64,000 nt of DNA, taken from positions 53,114 through 117,113 of IMG/VR virus record IMGVR_UViG_3300042914_003763; one strand, 5' to 3'. Position 1 is the first letter of the stretch, and the number at the start of each line of letters is the position of its first letter. The position numbers and the translations under genes were made by a program. The notes under the pieces were generated by a model. It did not search any database. It saw nothing but the letters and a program-made list of their open reading frames with translations, and was not told the DNA's origin. Positions 9,014 to 17,892 of this stretch are shown piece by piece. Source of the DNA: a virus.

Positions 9014-9772
9014 CTAATCTGGTATTCGTTTATTGCGCCGCACAAAGTCTAAAGCCGTTAGTAATCTATTATATGTTTTTTCTACCTCTTTCAGTCTATC
9101 TTCTGATATTTCATCGTTGTGTTCACTTGCAAACTGTATTTGTATAACACCATAATAATTGTTCTTTTCACCATTAACAGGAATAAGTCTAGTGTAAACA
9201 GCTTCTAATCCTATGCTATTAAGATATTGCTTGCAACCATTATCAACGTTAACATCTGAAATAGCATTACGAGTAAACTTATCTGATTGGTAAGTTAATA
9301 ACTCATCTTCTATTCCAGTTACATCAATATTCTTATAGCGTTTACGTAATGATGTTATACCAGTTTTAAGTGACTCATATGCCAGACTTAACTTAGTGAA
9401 ATGAAAACTCCCAACACTAGTACCATTATGAAACAATCCTACTACAACACGATCTGCATCAGTTAACGCTCTTAACTCAATTAATATTTGTTCTATTTTC
9501 TTCTTCTGTTGAACCGAATCCTTATTGATGTAAGCTATTATGTTACCAGTTGTTGTTTTAAGTAATCTTATTTTACTAATATGATTTTGTATCACTACTA
9601 CACTAGCTAGTAGTAACAATAATAAGTTAATAAAACTAATAGTACCTGTTTCTTTATATATTTTAATAGTATCTGTAATTAATTCTATTTCTACATTAGT
9701 ATTAGGTTCTTTAGTTGTACTTGTTGTTTGAGCAATGAACATAAAATATGATGTACGATATTGAATTACCAT
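9014..9772 (-). CDS. Membrane-anchored GAF-like protein
   Basis: 252 residues: a transmembrane helix around residues 44-62 (SFINLLLLLLASVVVIQ), a charged coiled segment, then a domain with ADRVVVGLFHNGTSVGSFHF that resembles GAF-like domains with an FHNG motif seen in other phage membrane proteins. It could sense a ligand or act near lysis proteins. That link is inference. The start is uncertain because no Shine-Dalgarno is visible. Confidence 0.55.
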   Translation of the reverse strand: MVIQYRTSYFMFIAQTTSTTKEPNTNVEIELITDTIKIYKETGTISFINLLLLLLASVVVIQNHISKIRLLKTTTGNIIAYINKDSVQQKKKIEQILIELRALTDADRVVVGLFHNGTSVGSFHFTKLSLAYESLKTGITSLRKRYKNIDVTGIEDELLTYQSDKFTRNAISDVNVDNGCKQYLNSIGLEAVYTRLIPVNGEKNNYYGVIQIQFASEHNDEISEDRLKEVEKTYNRLLTALDFVRRNKRIPD

Positions 9773-9814
9773 ACATCATATTTTAACTGATTACCGTAAT
9801 ACTACTACAATAGT

Positions 9815-10303
9815 TTATACATCGTTATTGTGTTCATCTTTCGTCTCATTACTTAACTTAATAAGAGAAGATAACACTGAATTAAATATTTCACGTTTCT
9901 CTTCTATTTGACCACCAGCGATAACTTCGTGTAAATCAAAGTCCTTCGATTCAATACCGAACTCTTTTACATAACTATTCACGTAATTAGCCCGATTTAA
10001 GTTGGAATATAACCATTTCAACAAATCAAAGGTATAAATATTTGATTCAATTTCAATATCTAAATCCTTTAATTCATTGATACTACTATCAGCAATCAAA
10101 CTAAGTACATCAACAATATAATTATACACATAGTCATCAGGCATCATGTCACCATGAGCTACACGACATAATTCTTGTAATTTAGGATCGGCATCATCTT
10201 TTCGCTTGTAGGTAGAAAAATTTTCAGTTCGTTCTAACGGTTCAAACTGATCAACATAACGTGCTGCTAATTCTCGTACTGCATCCACATTGTAATCTGA
10301 CAT
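9815..10303 (-). CDS. Hypothetical protein
   Basis: 162 residues from ATG 10303 with AGAGG upstream. Helical, acidic. A FSTYKRKDDADPK stretch is followed by a VAHGDMMPDDYVYNYI motif of a kind I associate with a phage protein family lacking known function. A copy of the interspersed word lies in the leader and another inside the gene. Confidence 0.55.
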   Translation of the reverse strand: MSDYNVDAVRELAARYVDQFEPLERTENFSTYKRKDDADPKLQELCRVAHGDMMPDDYVYNYIVDVLSLIADSSINELKDLDIEIESNIYTFDLLKWLYSNLNRANYVNSYVKEFGIESKDFDLHEVIAGGQIEEKREIFNSVLSSLIKLSNETKDEHNNDV

Positions 10304-10372
10304 AATTCCTCTTTTTCTATCTCTAATAGCCACCAACAACAGTAATTGGAAACTTAATGAACGGATGACTAA

Positions 10373-11002
10373 TTACCAATTTAAAGCACTACTTACAATT
10401 GGTAATTCTGTAATGAACAATTGTTTAACTTCATTAGCTAAATCGTAATGTTCTTTCTGTGTGCCAGATTCAGGGTTAGCACGAACATTTAAATAATGAA
10501 TCCAACTCCTGATTGTACCATTCATATACATCTTAGTTGTACTACTCATTGGTAATATACGTCTCGCTGATTCTTTAGCAATACCTTTATCTAATGCTTC
10601 ATTATAGGTAGAAAAAAGTAATTGGTTTATGTAATTAACATTATCATCAAACCACTGTTTTGTTTCTACCTCTAAATCATCAATACTATTCTGACGGTTT
10701 TTCACATCTTGACGACGTGGAATAGTTGGTTCAACTGTGAGAACTTTGGCGTATCGTTGTGAAAACTCTTGAAACGAAAAAGATTTATGTCTAATTATTT
10801 GTGCTGATATATCTCTCGATGTAGTTAATTCAACACACATATTACCCATTTCAAATATAGACCAGTGTTGATGCTCAATACAATATCTAAGCAACTTAAC
10901 AACATCAGGATTATCTTGATTAGCAGAATTACTAACTCTAGCACAGTAACCTATAATTTGTTCTACGTTTGGTGTCATCCAAACAATTTTTACTTTATTC
11001 AT
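10373..11002 (-). CDS. thyX: Flavin-dependent thymidylate synthase ThyX
   Basis: 209 residues with the ThyX signature [14 protein letters not shown] near residue 75 (family RHRxxSxNxxSxRY) and [10 protein letters not shown] before it. ThyX makes dTMP from dUMP with FAD, NADPH and methylene-tetrahydrofolate. The gene lies with dUTPase, DHFR and RNR in this block. ThyX is common in cyanobacteria and their phages. One interspersed-word copy lies inside. Confidence 0.9.
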   Translation of the reverse strand: MNKVKIVWMTPNVEQIIGYCARVSNSANQDNPDVVKLLRYCIEHQHWSIFEMGNMCVELTTSRDISAQIIRHKSFSFQEFSQRYAKVLTVEPTIPRRQDVKNRQNSIDDLEVETKQWFDDNVNYINQLLFSTYNEALDKGIAKESARRILPMSSTTKMYMNGTIRSWIHYLNVRANPESGTQKEHYDLANEVKQLFITELPIVSSALNW

Positions 11003-11026
11003 AACATTCCTTATTATTAACTTTAA

Positions 11027-11134
11027 TTAAGATACATAATAATATTCAGAAAATTTAGGATTTTTAGATGAACCAATATAATACTTATTGTTTACAGTGT
11101 TAAGAATCTTATAAATTCCACAATTATCAGTCAT
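11027..11134 (-). pseudogene. GIY-YIG endonuclease N-terminal remnant
   Basis: A 35-residue frame reads CGIYKILNTVNNKYYIGSSKN and then stops. This is the first strand-loop-strand of the GIY-YIG nuclease fold (GIY and YIG both intact), but the catalytic Arg and Glu regions are missing. No ribosome site precedes its ATG. Upstream, ATG 11211 with AGAGG opens a 16-codon frame that ends early. It looks like a decayed homing endonuclease in a gap between thyX and dut. Confidence 0.45.
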
Positions 11135-11270
11135 AATCGAATTACCGTATATCTATTTGTCTATAAACACCATAATATATATACCAATTGCAAGTATTGT
11201 TGTTCGCTCATAATTACCTCTAATTGAATACAAAAAGGTGGCATTTTATTACCACCTTACTGTTAGTTAT

Positions 11271-11750
11271 TTAAATACCTGTACTACCAAATCCATTACT
11301 ACCACGTTTATGTTCTTGTATTTCTTCTACTTCAATTACAGTAGGAACAATAACAGGGAGTACTACAAACTGAGCAATCTTTTGTCCTGGTTTAATTGTA
11401 ATAGGTTCATTACTTAGGTTAACTGCTATTACGATAATGTTCCCAGTATATTCATTATCAACAGTGCCAGGGGAATTTAGTATACCTAATCCTTCTTTTG
11501 CCGAACGTCCTGACTTAGCACGAACTTGTCCTTCATATACTAATAACTCAGTTGTACCGTCATTACAGTTGATTAATTTTGGTTCTGGTAATTGAATAAC
11601 AATACCCGTATCAATCATACGACGTTCTAACGGTTGAAGTGTAATAACTTCCATGTCAGTTGGACTAGTTAAATCAATTCCACTATCTAATGAATAGGCT
11701 CTAGTAGGAATAATAGCGTTAGGATTAACTTTTTTGATTTGTAATTGCAT
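11271..11750 (-). CDS. dut: dUTPase (trimeric type)
   Basis: 159 residues with the five trimeric dUTPase motifs: DSGIDL, GRSAKEGL, GILNSPGTVDNEYTGNI (carrying the catalytic Asp), AQFVVLPV, and C-terminal RGSNGFGSTG. It hydrolyses dUTP to dUMP, feeding ThyX and preventing uracil in DNA. Complete length. Confidence 0.92.
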   Translation of the reverse strand: MQLQIKKVNPNAIIPTRAYSLDSGIDLTSPTDMEVITLQPLERRMIDTGIVIQLPEPKLINCNDGTTELLVYEGQVRAKSGRSAKEGLGILNSPGTVDNEYTGNIIVIAVNLSNEPITIKPGQKIAQFVVLPVIVPTVIEVEEIQEHKRGSNGFGSTGI

Positions 11751-11779
11751 TCTTATATTTCCTTATAACAGTTATTAGT

Positions 11780-12496
11780 TTAATTCAAGTCCAACATTTG
11801 AGCTAATGTTTCTTCAAGATAAGCAACATCTTCACCATAGTACAATACGTTATTCTTGTACATTGGTAATGATTCAAGATGTTTACCTACTCTTAATGCA
11901 CTAGCAGCACGTTTACTAAATGTATGTCGTTTAGTCCAACTACCTAATCCCTTACTAACTAAATATTGTTGTGCAGTTACAGCTTGTTCTGTTGAATCGT
12001 TATCAGAGTTAAGTATATTGAAACAACCAGGATTACTAATACCTTTACGAGTAAATTGTTTTAATTGATTACTGTCTTCAAGTAAGCGACGATTAATGTT
12101 AGTTTGTTCTTCAATGAACGTGAGTATCTTACTCATATCGTTAACAGGAGAGATAGAAAAATGTCCTGTTTTACGTAAGGTAGGTAAGACTTCTGATGTT
12201 ACCCATTTCTTAAACTTCTTAGCTTCAGGTTTAGTGCTGTTGAAGATAGCTGCATACAAACCTGATTCATTTATAATGGAAAGTCTGAAACTATTGTCTG
12301 GTAAGGATTGTGCTATTTCGGGAAATAGCTGAGGATTAATTTCTCGCTTATCTTCATCGTCTATAAGTTGCAACATTTTACCTGTACCACTATATTCTAG
12401 TAATTCGGATAAATCTTTAGCTACGAACCAATGGTCATTATCTAATTCAACAATTCTAATAGATCCGTAGTTTTCGTACTTAAATAACTGTAACAT
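11780..12496 (-). CDS. BRO-N domain antirepressor-like protein
   Basis: 238 residues from ATG 12496 (AAAGAG upstream; a longer TTG start is unlikely). The N-terminal half is a BRO-N domain: GSIRIVELDNDHWFVAKDL, GLYAAIFNSTKPEAKKFKKW and VTSEVLPTLRKTG. The C-terminal half is a second, antirepressor-like DNA-binding region. Such proteins regulate phage gene expression; target unknown. One copy of the interspersed word encodes part of it. Confidence 0.75.
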   Translation of the reverse strand: MLQLFKYENYGSIRIVELDNDHWFVAKDLSELLEYSGTGKMLQLIDDEDKREINPQLFPEIAQSLPDNSFRLSIINESGLYAAIFNSTKPEAKKFKKWVTSEVLPTLRKTGHFSISPVNDMSKILTFIEEQTNINRRLLEDSNQLKQFTRKGISNPGCFNILNSDNDSTEQAVTAQQYLVSKGLGSWTKRHTFSKRAASALRVGKHLESLPMYKNNVLYYGEDVAYLEETLAQMLDLN

Positions 12497-12506
12497 CGTA
12501 ATCTCT

Positions 12507-12653
12507 TTATTGTTTATCAACTAACTCAGATAATGCTTCAATTTGACTGTCTTTAAGTAATGCTAACACTTCGTTACGCCCCCAACCAGTTTTAGATTGT
12601 AACTTTTGTTGGAATAATTCGTTAATGCGTTCGATTAATTGTTTATTGTACAT
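12507..12653 (-). CDS. Hypothetical 48-residue helical protein
   Basis: Begins MYNKQLIERINELFQQKL and ends at a TAA overlapping the upstream region of the BRO gene. An ideal AGGAG precedes the ATG. Contains TGWGRNEVLALL. The start overlaps the stop of the DUF1599-like gene. No family recognised. Confidence 0.55.
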   Translation of the reverse strand: MYNKQLIERINELFQQKLQSKTGWGRNEVLALLKDSQIEALSELVDKQ

Positions 12654-12975
12654 TGTTATTTCTCCTATCACTAATTACAGCAGCTAACAAGATACTGTAG
12701 TTTACCAAATCAAGTAAAGTGTCATCAATCTTCTCATCTTCAACTAACAATACACCTTGTTGTAAGAAGCTATTAATGCGACTTAGCTTATCTGAAATTC
12801 GCGTCATGATACCAATCTCAGTAGAACAAATACCCATTTTTTCTACTAATTGTAAATTAGCAAATGGATTATTTTTTACTTGAGTACCGCAATAGTCATG
12901 ATTCTTCTTAGAACTAATAGCTAATGCACGATCTGTTAGTTGTTTATGGAACTCGATAAACTGTTCTCTATTCAT
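12643..12975 (-). CDS. DUF1599 / nucleotide-modification-associated protein
   Basis: 110 residues with the family pattern KNHDYCGTQVKNNPFANL, TRISDKLSRINSFL and DTLLDLVNYSILLAAV. This resembles the DUF1599 (Nmad1) family, helical and MazG-like, found beside phage nucleotide metabolism genes. It may bind or hydrolyse nucleotides; activity is not established for the family. Neighbours thyX and dut fit. Confidence 0.65.
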   Translation of the reverse strand: MNREQFIEFHKQLTDRALAISSKKNHDYCGTQVKNNPFANLQLVEKMGICSTEIGIMTRISDKLSRINSFLQQGVLLVEDEKIDDTLLDLVNYSILLAAVISDRRNNNVQ

Positions 12976-13226
12976 CTTTTTAAATCTCCTATTATATCGT
13001 TAAGTAACTCACTCATTACCTGATCATGTAAAGGATTACTTCTTTTGGTAGCATTTAACACTAAGTCAACAAAGATATTTTTTGTTAACTCATCAGTAAT
13101 TAATGAAGCAACATTAACTACAATATCATAATCAATTTCATCATAATTATCTTGTAGTTTACGTAATGCTTCTTGTACTTCAATAGTGTCAGGTAATTCT
13201 TGTTGTAGTTGTTTCCAGTTAATCAT
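12972..13226 (-). CDS. Hypothetical helical protein
   Basis: 84 residues from ATG 13226 (MINWKQLQQELPDTI). A GTG one codon earlier is an alternative. Overlaps the next gene start by 4 bases. No family recognised. Confidence 0.5.
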   Translation of the reverse strand: MINWKQLQQELPDTIEVQEALRKLQDNYDEIDYDIVVNVASLITDELTKNIFVDLVLNATKRSNPLHDQVMSELLNDIIGDLKR

Positions 13227-13341
13227 CACTTTTATTTCCTACTCTTAATTTAACATCTTTAACTACATTACCATTAAACACATAGTTAAAATAACTATTA
13301 ACTTATAATGCTTTAGTAGTTAATTCAATTAATTGACACAT
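13219..13341 (-). pseudogene. Small gene interrupted by in-frame TAA
   Basis: ATG 13341 with AAGGAGT upstream reads 12 codons (MCQLIELTTKAL), hits TAA, then stays open for 27 codons to a TAA that overlaps the next ATG, as other coupled genes here do. The second part (VNSYFNYVFNGNVVKDVKLR) looks protein-like. Either a nonsense mutation or two separate pieces. Confidence 0.3.
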
Positions 13342-13380
13342 TAGTTTAACTCCTTATTACAATAACGTTTTACGAAATTA

Positions 13381-13409
13381 AGCGGCAATGATTAGTTAAA
13401 TCCGCCGCT
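13381..13409 (-). terminator. GC hairpin between genes
   Basis: AGCGGC (13381-13386) pairs with GCCGCT (13404-13409). It follows the stop of the 13416-13814 gene. The T-tract is weak, so termination is only likely. Confidence 0.4.
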
Positions 13410-13415
13410 ATTAAA

Positions 13416-13814
13416 TTACTTATTCCAATTTAACTCATCATCTACATCTTTCATTATTTTTTCTACCTCCATTTCATTTTGTTCATACTCATCAAGTGCT
13501 TCATCTACTATTTCTTCAGCTAAATCGTTAAACATTGAAGGGTGAGTACCATCTTCCAATATTCCATACACATTGAGTGGATCTTTAACATTGTATGTAA
13601 TTTTTATGTGATTTGTAGTAATAATAGTACCATATCCCCAACCACCTCTATGATCTGTATCATATTGACTATCACCAATATGAATATGATAATCACCATC
13701 AACAAGTTGTAATCTTATATCAACTTCTGTTATCTCATTATCATTTTCGTAATGCAACATAACGTTTTCTATTTCTTGTTTTACTGCTACAATTAATTGT
13801 TCTCTGTTGTACAT
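13416..13814 (-). CDS. Hypothetical acidic protein
   Basis: 132 residues from ATG 13814 with GGAG upstream (an earlier TTG is less likely). Central beta region YHIHIGDSQYDTDHRGGWGYG and a long acidic C-terminal helix rich in Glu and Asp. No family recognised. The VEKIM near the end is encoded by an interspersed-word copy. Confidence 0.55.
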   Translation of the reverse strand: MYNREQLIVAVKQEIENVMLHYENDNEITEVDIRLQLVDGDYHIHIGDSQYDTDHRGGWGYGTIITTNHIKITYNVKDPLNVYGILEDGTHPSMFNDLAEEIVDEALDEYEQNEMEVEKIMKDVDDELNWNK

Positions 13815-13953
13815 AACAATCTCCAATTAGTCTGAATATAAATAAAATAAGGAATAGTAACAAGAAACAAATACTAATAACACATAACAATTGAAATGCT
13901 ATTAGTATTAGTAGGAATAATGTGTGACTTAACGTAGTTAGTGTTTCAATCAT
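13741..13953 (-). CDS. Possible hydrophobic small protein
   Basis: 70 codons. Residues ~10-43 are almost entirely hydrophobic (one or two membrane helices), followed by a basic tail. It fills an otherwise empty gap but has no clear ribosome site, and its last 74 bases overlap the next gene in another frame. Doubtful. Confidence 0.3.
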   Translation of the reverse strand: MIETLTTLSHTLFLLILIAFQLLCVISICFLLLFLILFIFRLIGDCYVQQRTINCSSKTRNRKRYVALRK

Positions 13954-13959
13954 ATTACA

Positions 13960-14163
13960 TTACAGTAATTGAGTTTCAGTAACTCTAATATAACCATCTG
14001 GTACTTCTGTTAATCTAGTAGCAATACAAGGTTTAGTATTATCACTAGTACACATCCATACTTTAAGTTGTTGTAACATCTCTTGTACATCATAGTAACA
14101 AGGTAAACAAGTATTATCATCTGCTGATAATTCAGGACAATATCTATCACATGGTTGGAACAT
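13960..14163 (-). CDS. Cys-rich small protein
   Basis: 67 residues from ATG 14163, preceded by AGAGG. The N-terminal CDRYCPELSADDNTCLPC has a four-Cys, possibly zinc-binding, pattern; two more Cys follow (WMCTSDNTKPC). No family recognised. Confidence 0.5.
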   Translation of the reverse strand: MFQPCDRYCPELSADDNTCLPCYYDVQEMLQQLKVWMCTSDNTKPCIATRLTEVPDGYIRVTETQLL

Positions 14164-14217
14164 AATTACCTCTTTGACTATAATTGTCAATTCTAACTAC
14201 TTATGTTTATAATGAAA

Positions 14218-14241
14218 AAGACGGTGTTGAGTTACCGTCTT
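14218..14241 (-). terminator. Hairpin upstream of the + strand regulator
   Basis: AAGACGGT (14218-14225) pairs with ACCGTCTT (14234-14241), with a five-T run following on the - strand. It would stop leftward transcripts reading through the antisense of 14269-15126. Confidence 0.55.
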
Positions 14242-14268
14242 GTTGTTTAAACATTAAGTTGATTCATT

Positions 14269-15126
14269 ATGGAAATTGTAACACCTTACAAGTCTGAAGA
14301 TGGAATTACCTTTTACATCTCTAACGATGGTAAACAAACGGGAATTAGTATAGTTGGATTAGAACGACTTTTGGGTTTAGATCCTAGAAGTTGCTTGTTT
14401 ACAAAAAGTCAGAATAAGTTGTTATGGAGGATGTCTATTGGAGATGACCCCCTGGAAACTGATCCTGAATGCTTGAAACCTTTATGGGGTAAAGTTTTTG
14501 AACCCACTGCCGTTGGATCAGATGGTGCTAGGATAGTACGTTCTCAAACTATGGTAGCTATTATTGAATATTATGCTTTTGATAGAAACAATCCAGTAGC
14601 TAAACATAGTTTTAGAGCGTTTGCTAATATAGGTGTTGATAATTGGATTAAACAGACTGTTAATTATACAGTTGATGAAAAACAAAATGAAATGTTGAAT
14701 ATGTTACGTCAACTTCATCAAGATATGCAAATTGTTAAAACAAAGGTAGAAAAATTAGAACGTCTTGATGGTATTACAGTAACGTTGTATCCTGGTGCTA
14801 AACATATTAACGATGGTTTATCATCAACCAATCAACTAATGCTAATGGATGATCGTCTTTACTCTGCTAAAGATTGGTTAGCATCTAAAGGTGTTAAGCT
14901 AACTCACGGAGGTTATATTAGTTTTGGACATCTTGTAGCTCAGACTTATAAAACATTAACGGGTAAAAATCCTCAAGTTAAGTACAAAACAAGTCCACGT
15001 AAAAACAAACCTGGTAAAACTGTTAAAGCTAAAGAAGGTTGGGGTTATCGCAACATTGACTTTTACATAATGGAAGCAGCTTATGAGAAGTTCAAGAAAA
15101 AAATGTTGTGGAAAATAGAAGAATAA
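14269..15126 (+). CDS. Phage antirepressor/KilA-type regulator on + strand
   Basis: 285 residues and the only convincing + strand gene right of 4.3 kb. The N-terminal half has HSFRAFANIGVDNWIKQTV, a motif of BRO/antirepressor-like proteins I associate with cyanobacterial genomes and phages. Residues ~143-170 form a coiled coil, and the C-terminal part (KDWLASKGVKLTHGGYISFGH) resembles an antirepressor DNA-binding domain. It is framed by a hairpin at 14218 and a bidirectional terminator at 15134, so it is an independent unit in the opposite direction. Possibly a genetic switch protein. Confidence 0.65.
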   Translation: MEIVTPYKSEDGITFYISNDGKQTGISIVGLERLLGLDPRSCLFTKSQNKLLWRMSIGDDPLETDPECLKPLWGKVFEPTAVGSDGARIVRSQTMVAIIEYYAFDRNNPVAKHSFRAFANIGVDNWIKQTVNYTVDEKQNEMLNMLRQLHQDMQIVKTKVEKLERLDGITVTLYPGAKHINDGLSSTNQLMLMDDRLYSAKDWLASKGVKLTHGGYISFGHLVAQTYKTLTGKNPQVKYKTSPRKNKPGKTVKAKEGWGYRNIDFYIMEAAYEKFKKKMLWKIEE

Positions 15127-15133
15127 GTTAAAC

Positions 15134-15162
15134 AAAAAGAGGGTAACTAAAACCCTCTTTTT
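15134..15162. terminator. Bidirectional terminator between convergent genes
   Basis: AAAGAGGGT (15136-15144) pairs with ACCCTCTTT (15152-15160). A-run on the left and T-run on the right give T-tracts on both strands. It separates the + strand regulator from the - strand reductase genes. Confidence 0.8.
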
Positions 15163-15189
15163 CTAATCTTATTTGATTAAGCGTTATTG

Positions 15190-15948
15190 TTAGTATAGTA
15201 AAGCGTTTGGACTTTCAAAAAAGCTATAATCATCAGCTACATTAGTTAACTCTTCCAATTCCGGCGCATAACCATCACTGATCAACAGTTTACTTTGAGT
15301 CATGAAAAAGTCCTTGTCTAATCCTGGTACTTTCAAATCACTCATCATCCAATCAAGTGTTTTTTCTACCAATTTGTCAATAGCCCCTACTTGTTTGAAG
15401 TCATGTCCAATGTTAGCTAATACACCACGATTGGTAGCTACATGGCGCATTTCATCCCTACTGACATTACCAGCAAGCATAGATAAACTTTCACCACCAA
15501 AGAGGCGTAATATGCTCAATGATACCAGAAACACACCCATTTCAGCATAAGCAGCTTTCATGATTGGATGGTAGTCATCAGTGTTCCATTCAGCAAATAT
15601 AGCTTGAGTATCTTTATAATCTTCAAGTAGATAGTCTTCAGCAGCGTATTGAAATGCACGGTAATGTAAAGTTTCATCTCCTATATTACTAAGTAATAAT
15701 TTATACGCATCTTCTGTAACAGGTAATTCTTTTTTAGTAGCATCTGCTATCCATTCACCAACATTAAGTTCAAGTGTTAATGCTAATGCAATTACCTTAC
15801 TTACTGTTTCAGGAACACCTTGACTCATTTGAACTAATGGTGTTTTTGGCATCTTAGAAGCAGTCCATTCAAACCCTGTACATTTACCATTTCTAGAATT
15901 ATAGTTGTTACGAGATTCAAGTAAAGAACGATAAGTTAATTTAGTCAT
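15190..15948 (-). CDS. Ribonucleotide reductase small-subunit-like ferritin-fold protein
   Basis: 252 residues with the di-iron carboxylate pattern: an ExxH in GDETLHYRAF, a lone Glu in AEMGVFLVSL, and a second ExxH in RDEMRHVATN. The C-terminus DDYSFFESPNALLY ends in an aromatic peptide as in beta subunits that dock on the large subunit. It lies directly downstream of the large subunit gene. At 252 residues it is shorter than usual NrdB (~330-375), so the radical-generating chemistry may be unusual. Confidence 0.7.
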   Translation of the reverse strand: MTKLTYRSLLESRNNYNSRNGKCTGFEWTASKMPKTPLVQMSQGVPETVSKVIALALTLELNVGEWIADATKKELPVTEDAYKLLLSNIGDETLHYRAFQYAAEDYLLEDYKDTQAIFAEWNTDDYHPIMKAAYAEMGVFLVSLSILRLFGGESLSMLAGNVSRDEMRHVATNRGVLANIGHDFKQVGAIDKLVEKTLDWMMSDLKVPGLDKDFFMTQSKLLISDGYAPELEELTNVADDYSFFESPNALLY

Positions 15949-15961
15949 GATAGTTAATATA

Positions 15962-15995
15962 GAGGTAGAAAAAAGGGTTATTAATACTAACCCTT
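15962..15995 (-). terminator. Terminator between nrdA-like and nrdB-like genes, T-tract is the interspersed word
   Basis: AAGGGTTA (15973-15980) pairs with TAACCCTT (15988-15995). On the - strand this is followed by TTTTTCTACCTC. It separates the reductase genes. Confidence 0.6.
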
Positions 15996-16018
15996 AATGT
16001 TCATTAAGTTAATCAACC

Positions 16019-17842
16019 TTATTCGGCACAAGCAGCACATTCACCTGGATTGTTGATTGCACAAAACGCTTTCTCATTTTCACTCACTGCTGTGTTGGCT
16101 ACTGCTTTATTGAGATAAGACTGATCAACTTTATCTGCTAACTGATAATAAGTTGTTACTAATGGTGAACGTAACATGAAATCACGTAACCATTCTTCAT
16201 CAATTTCACGATACAAGTCAAATGACATACAATGCGCCATTCCAGTTGTATTCATTAATCTTTGGAACAATTCCCATAGTCGTTGTACTGCATCAACACC
16301 GTTAGATTGAATAAACTCTTTTATTGTTTCTACCTTATTACCGTAATAGTAGAAACCAGCTAACTTATCAACAGTATGACTAGTGCGTCGTACACGTCTA
16401 TCTAATGGTGGGTTAATCTGTTTACATACTGTATTACCATCAAGGTCTTGATAACGGAATGCACATGATTGTGTAGGCGCAATCGTAAACATTCTTTCAA
16501 GTCCCACTTCACGTCCTATTTCAGCAGCAGCTTGATAACCTTCGTGAATAGCATTAAATAGTTGCCACTCAATTTTGTTTTGTAGATAAAAGTCATCATT
16601 AAGATATGCTTCACCTGCTCGAATAAAGTCAAGGTACTTGATATCAAAGTGCGCTAACATATTAGCTAAACCAATCCAACCAATACCAATTTGTCTGTCT
16701 TCTTCTGCTGATAAGTATTGAGAAGCACGACCACCAACTTCATTCTTCCAACGTTTCCATAAATCACAACCTAAATATGCAATCTCTTTGAACGCAGGAA
16801 CGATATCTTCAATTTTTTCTATCTGACCACCGTTGATGTGTAATAGTAAGCACGTTGCTTTATCAGCTAAAATTATTTCTTTGCAAACTTGCGAGTATAA
16901 ACGTTCGATACTATAGTTAATACCAAAATAATTAACTTCAATATCTTTAAGTGGTACTCCTATTTCGTAATTAACACCGCCACGTTCTTCATACCCACAA
17001 TCAACTTTATATATTGTTTTCTCTAACATTAGTGATTTATCATTAACACGTACTTCTACAAGTTTCATTAATCTCTTGTCTTGTAGAATATCTGAATCAA
17101 CAATAATACCTTTCTTACCACTACCAGGAATGTCAGCTAATGGAACATTGAGGTATTTAATAATATCAGGATGTGTATAGATGAGTGAAAAAGTCACTAT
17201 CCCATTTTTGAAGTTCCCACCGCGACGTAACACTTCATTCATCTGACCGCATAACTTCATAAAGCTAATCAAATCACCTTTGTTAATGTGATTCAAAATA
17301 GCTTCGTAAATAGTTAAAAACGATACAGCACCAGATGATGTTAAACCTTTACCATTATCAATACCTTTGGGACGTAATCGAGATAAGTCAATTACTGGAA
17401 TATTACTTGATTCAATAACTTCAATAAATGACTTCCATGATTGTTCGATAGAAACAAAAGCATCTACACTTTCTTCCATTGAATCATTAACTGAAATAAC
17501 TATGTAATCACCTTCATTACGATTAGAATCGTTTAATATAAATAAACGTAACTTTTGTTCATCAGTTAAATCAACATAATCAGGATGATCTTCAGGAAGG
17601 TAGAAAAAATATTGTTTATCTACTTGAGGTTGACGCGCTTTAAAGTCATCTAAGTTAACACATATACCAGCACCACCTCTTAGCGCAATAGATAAATATT
17701 TAATTGCGTCAAATATATCATTACGATATTTCTTTATAGAACACGATACAGGCATTAGACTATTACTATTGCCGTTATTTAATTGTTCAGTATATGATTG
17801 AACTCTGCCAGTTAGAGCAATAAACTTGCTTACATCTTGCAT
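16019..17842 (-). CDS. Ribonucleotide reductase large subunit
   Basis: 607 residues. Catalytic-site motifs: SCSIKKY near the N-terminus, a central GQMNEVLRRGGN region, NTTGMAHCMSFDLY, and FTIAPTQSCAFRY, equivalent to the family APTxS loop. The C-terminus GECAACAE is the swinging CxxC that re-reduces the active site. It converts ribonucleotides to deoxyribonucleotides for phage replication. Shorter than typical class I alpha (~750) with no clear ATP-cone. Class I is favoured by the adjacent di-iron gene; class II remains possible. Confidence 0.8.
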   Translation of the reverse strand: MQDVSKFIALTGRVQSYTEQLNNGNSNSLMPVSCSIKKYRNDIFDAIKYLSIALRGGAGICVNLDDFKARQPQVDKQYFFYLPEDHPDYVDLTDEQKLRLFILNDSNRNEGDYIVISVNDSMEESVDAFVSIEQSWKSFIEVIESSNIPVIDLSRLRPKGIDNGKGLTSSGAVSFLTIYEAILNHINKGDLISFMKLCGQMNEVLRRGGNFKNGIVTFSLIYTHPDIIKYLNVPLADIPGSGKKGIIVDSDILQDKRLMKLVEVRVNDKSLMLEKTIYKVDCGYEERGGVNYEIGVPLKDIEVNYFGINYSIERLYSQVCKEIILADKATCLLLHINGGQIEKIEDIVPAFKEIAYLGCDLWKRWKNEVGGRASQYLSAEEDRQIGIGWIGLANMLAHFDIKYLDFIRAGEAYLNDDFYLQNKIEWQLFNAIHEGYQAAAEIGREVGLERMFTIAPTQSCAFRYQDLDGNTVCKQINPPLDRRVRRTSHTVDKLAGFYYYGNKVETIKEFIQSNGVDAVQRLWELFQRLMNTTGMAHCMSFDLYREIDEEWLRDFMLRSPLVTTYYQLADKVDQSYLNKAVANTAVSENEKAFCAINNPGECAACAE

Positions 17843-17892
17843 CTTATTTCTACCTTATGTTGGTTATGTGATTACAGCTTTAATTAGTCTAA

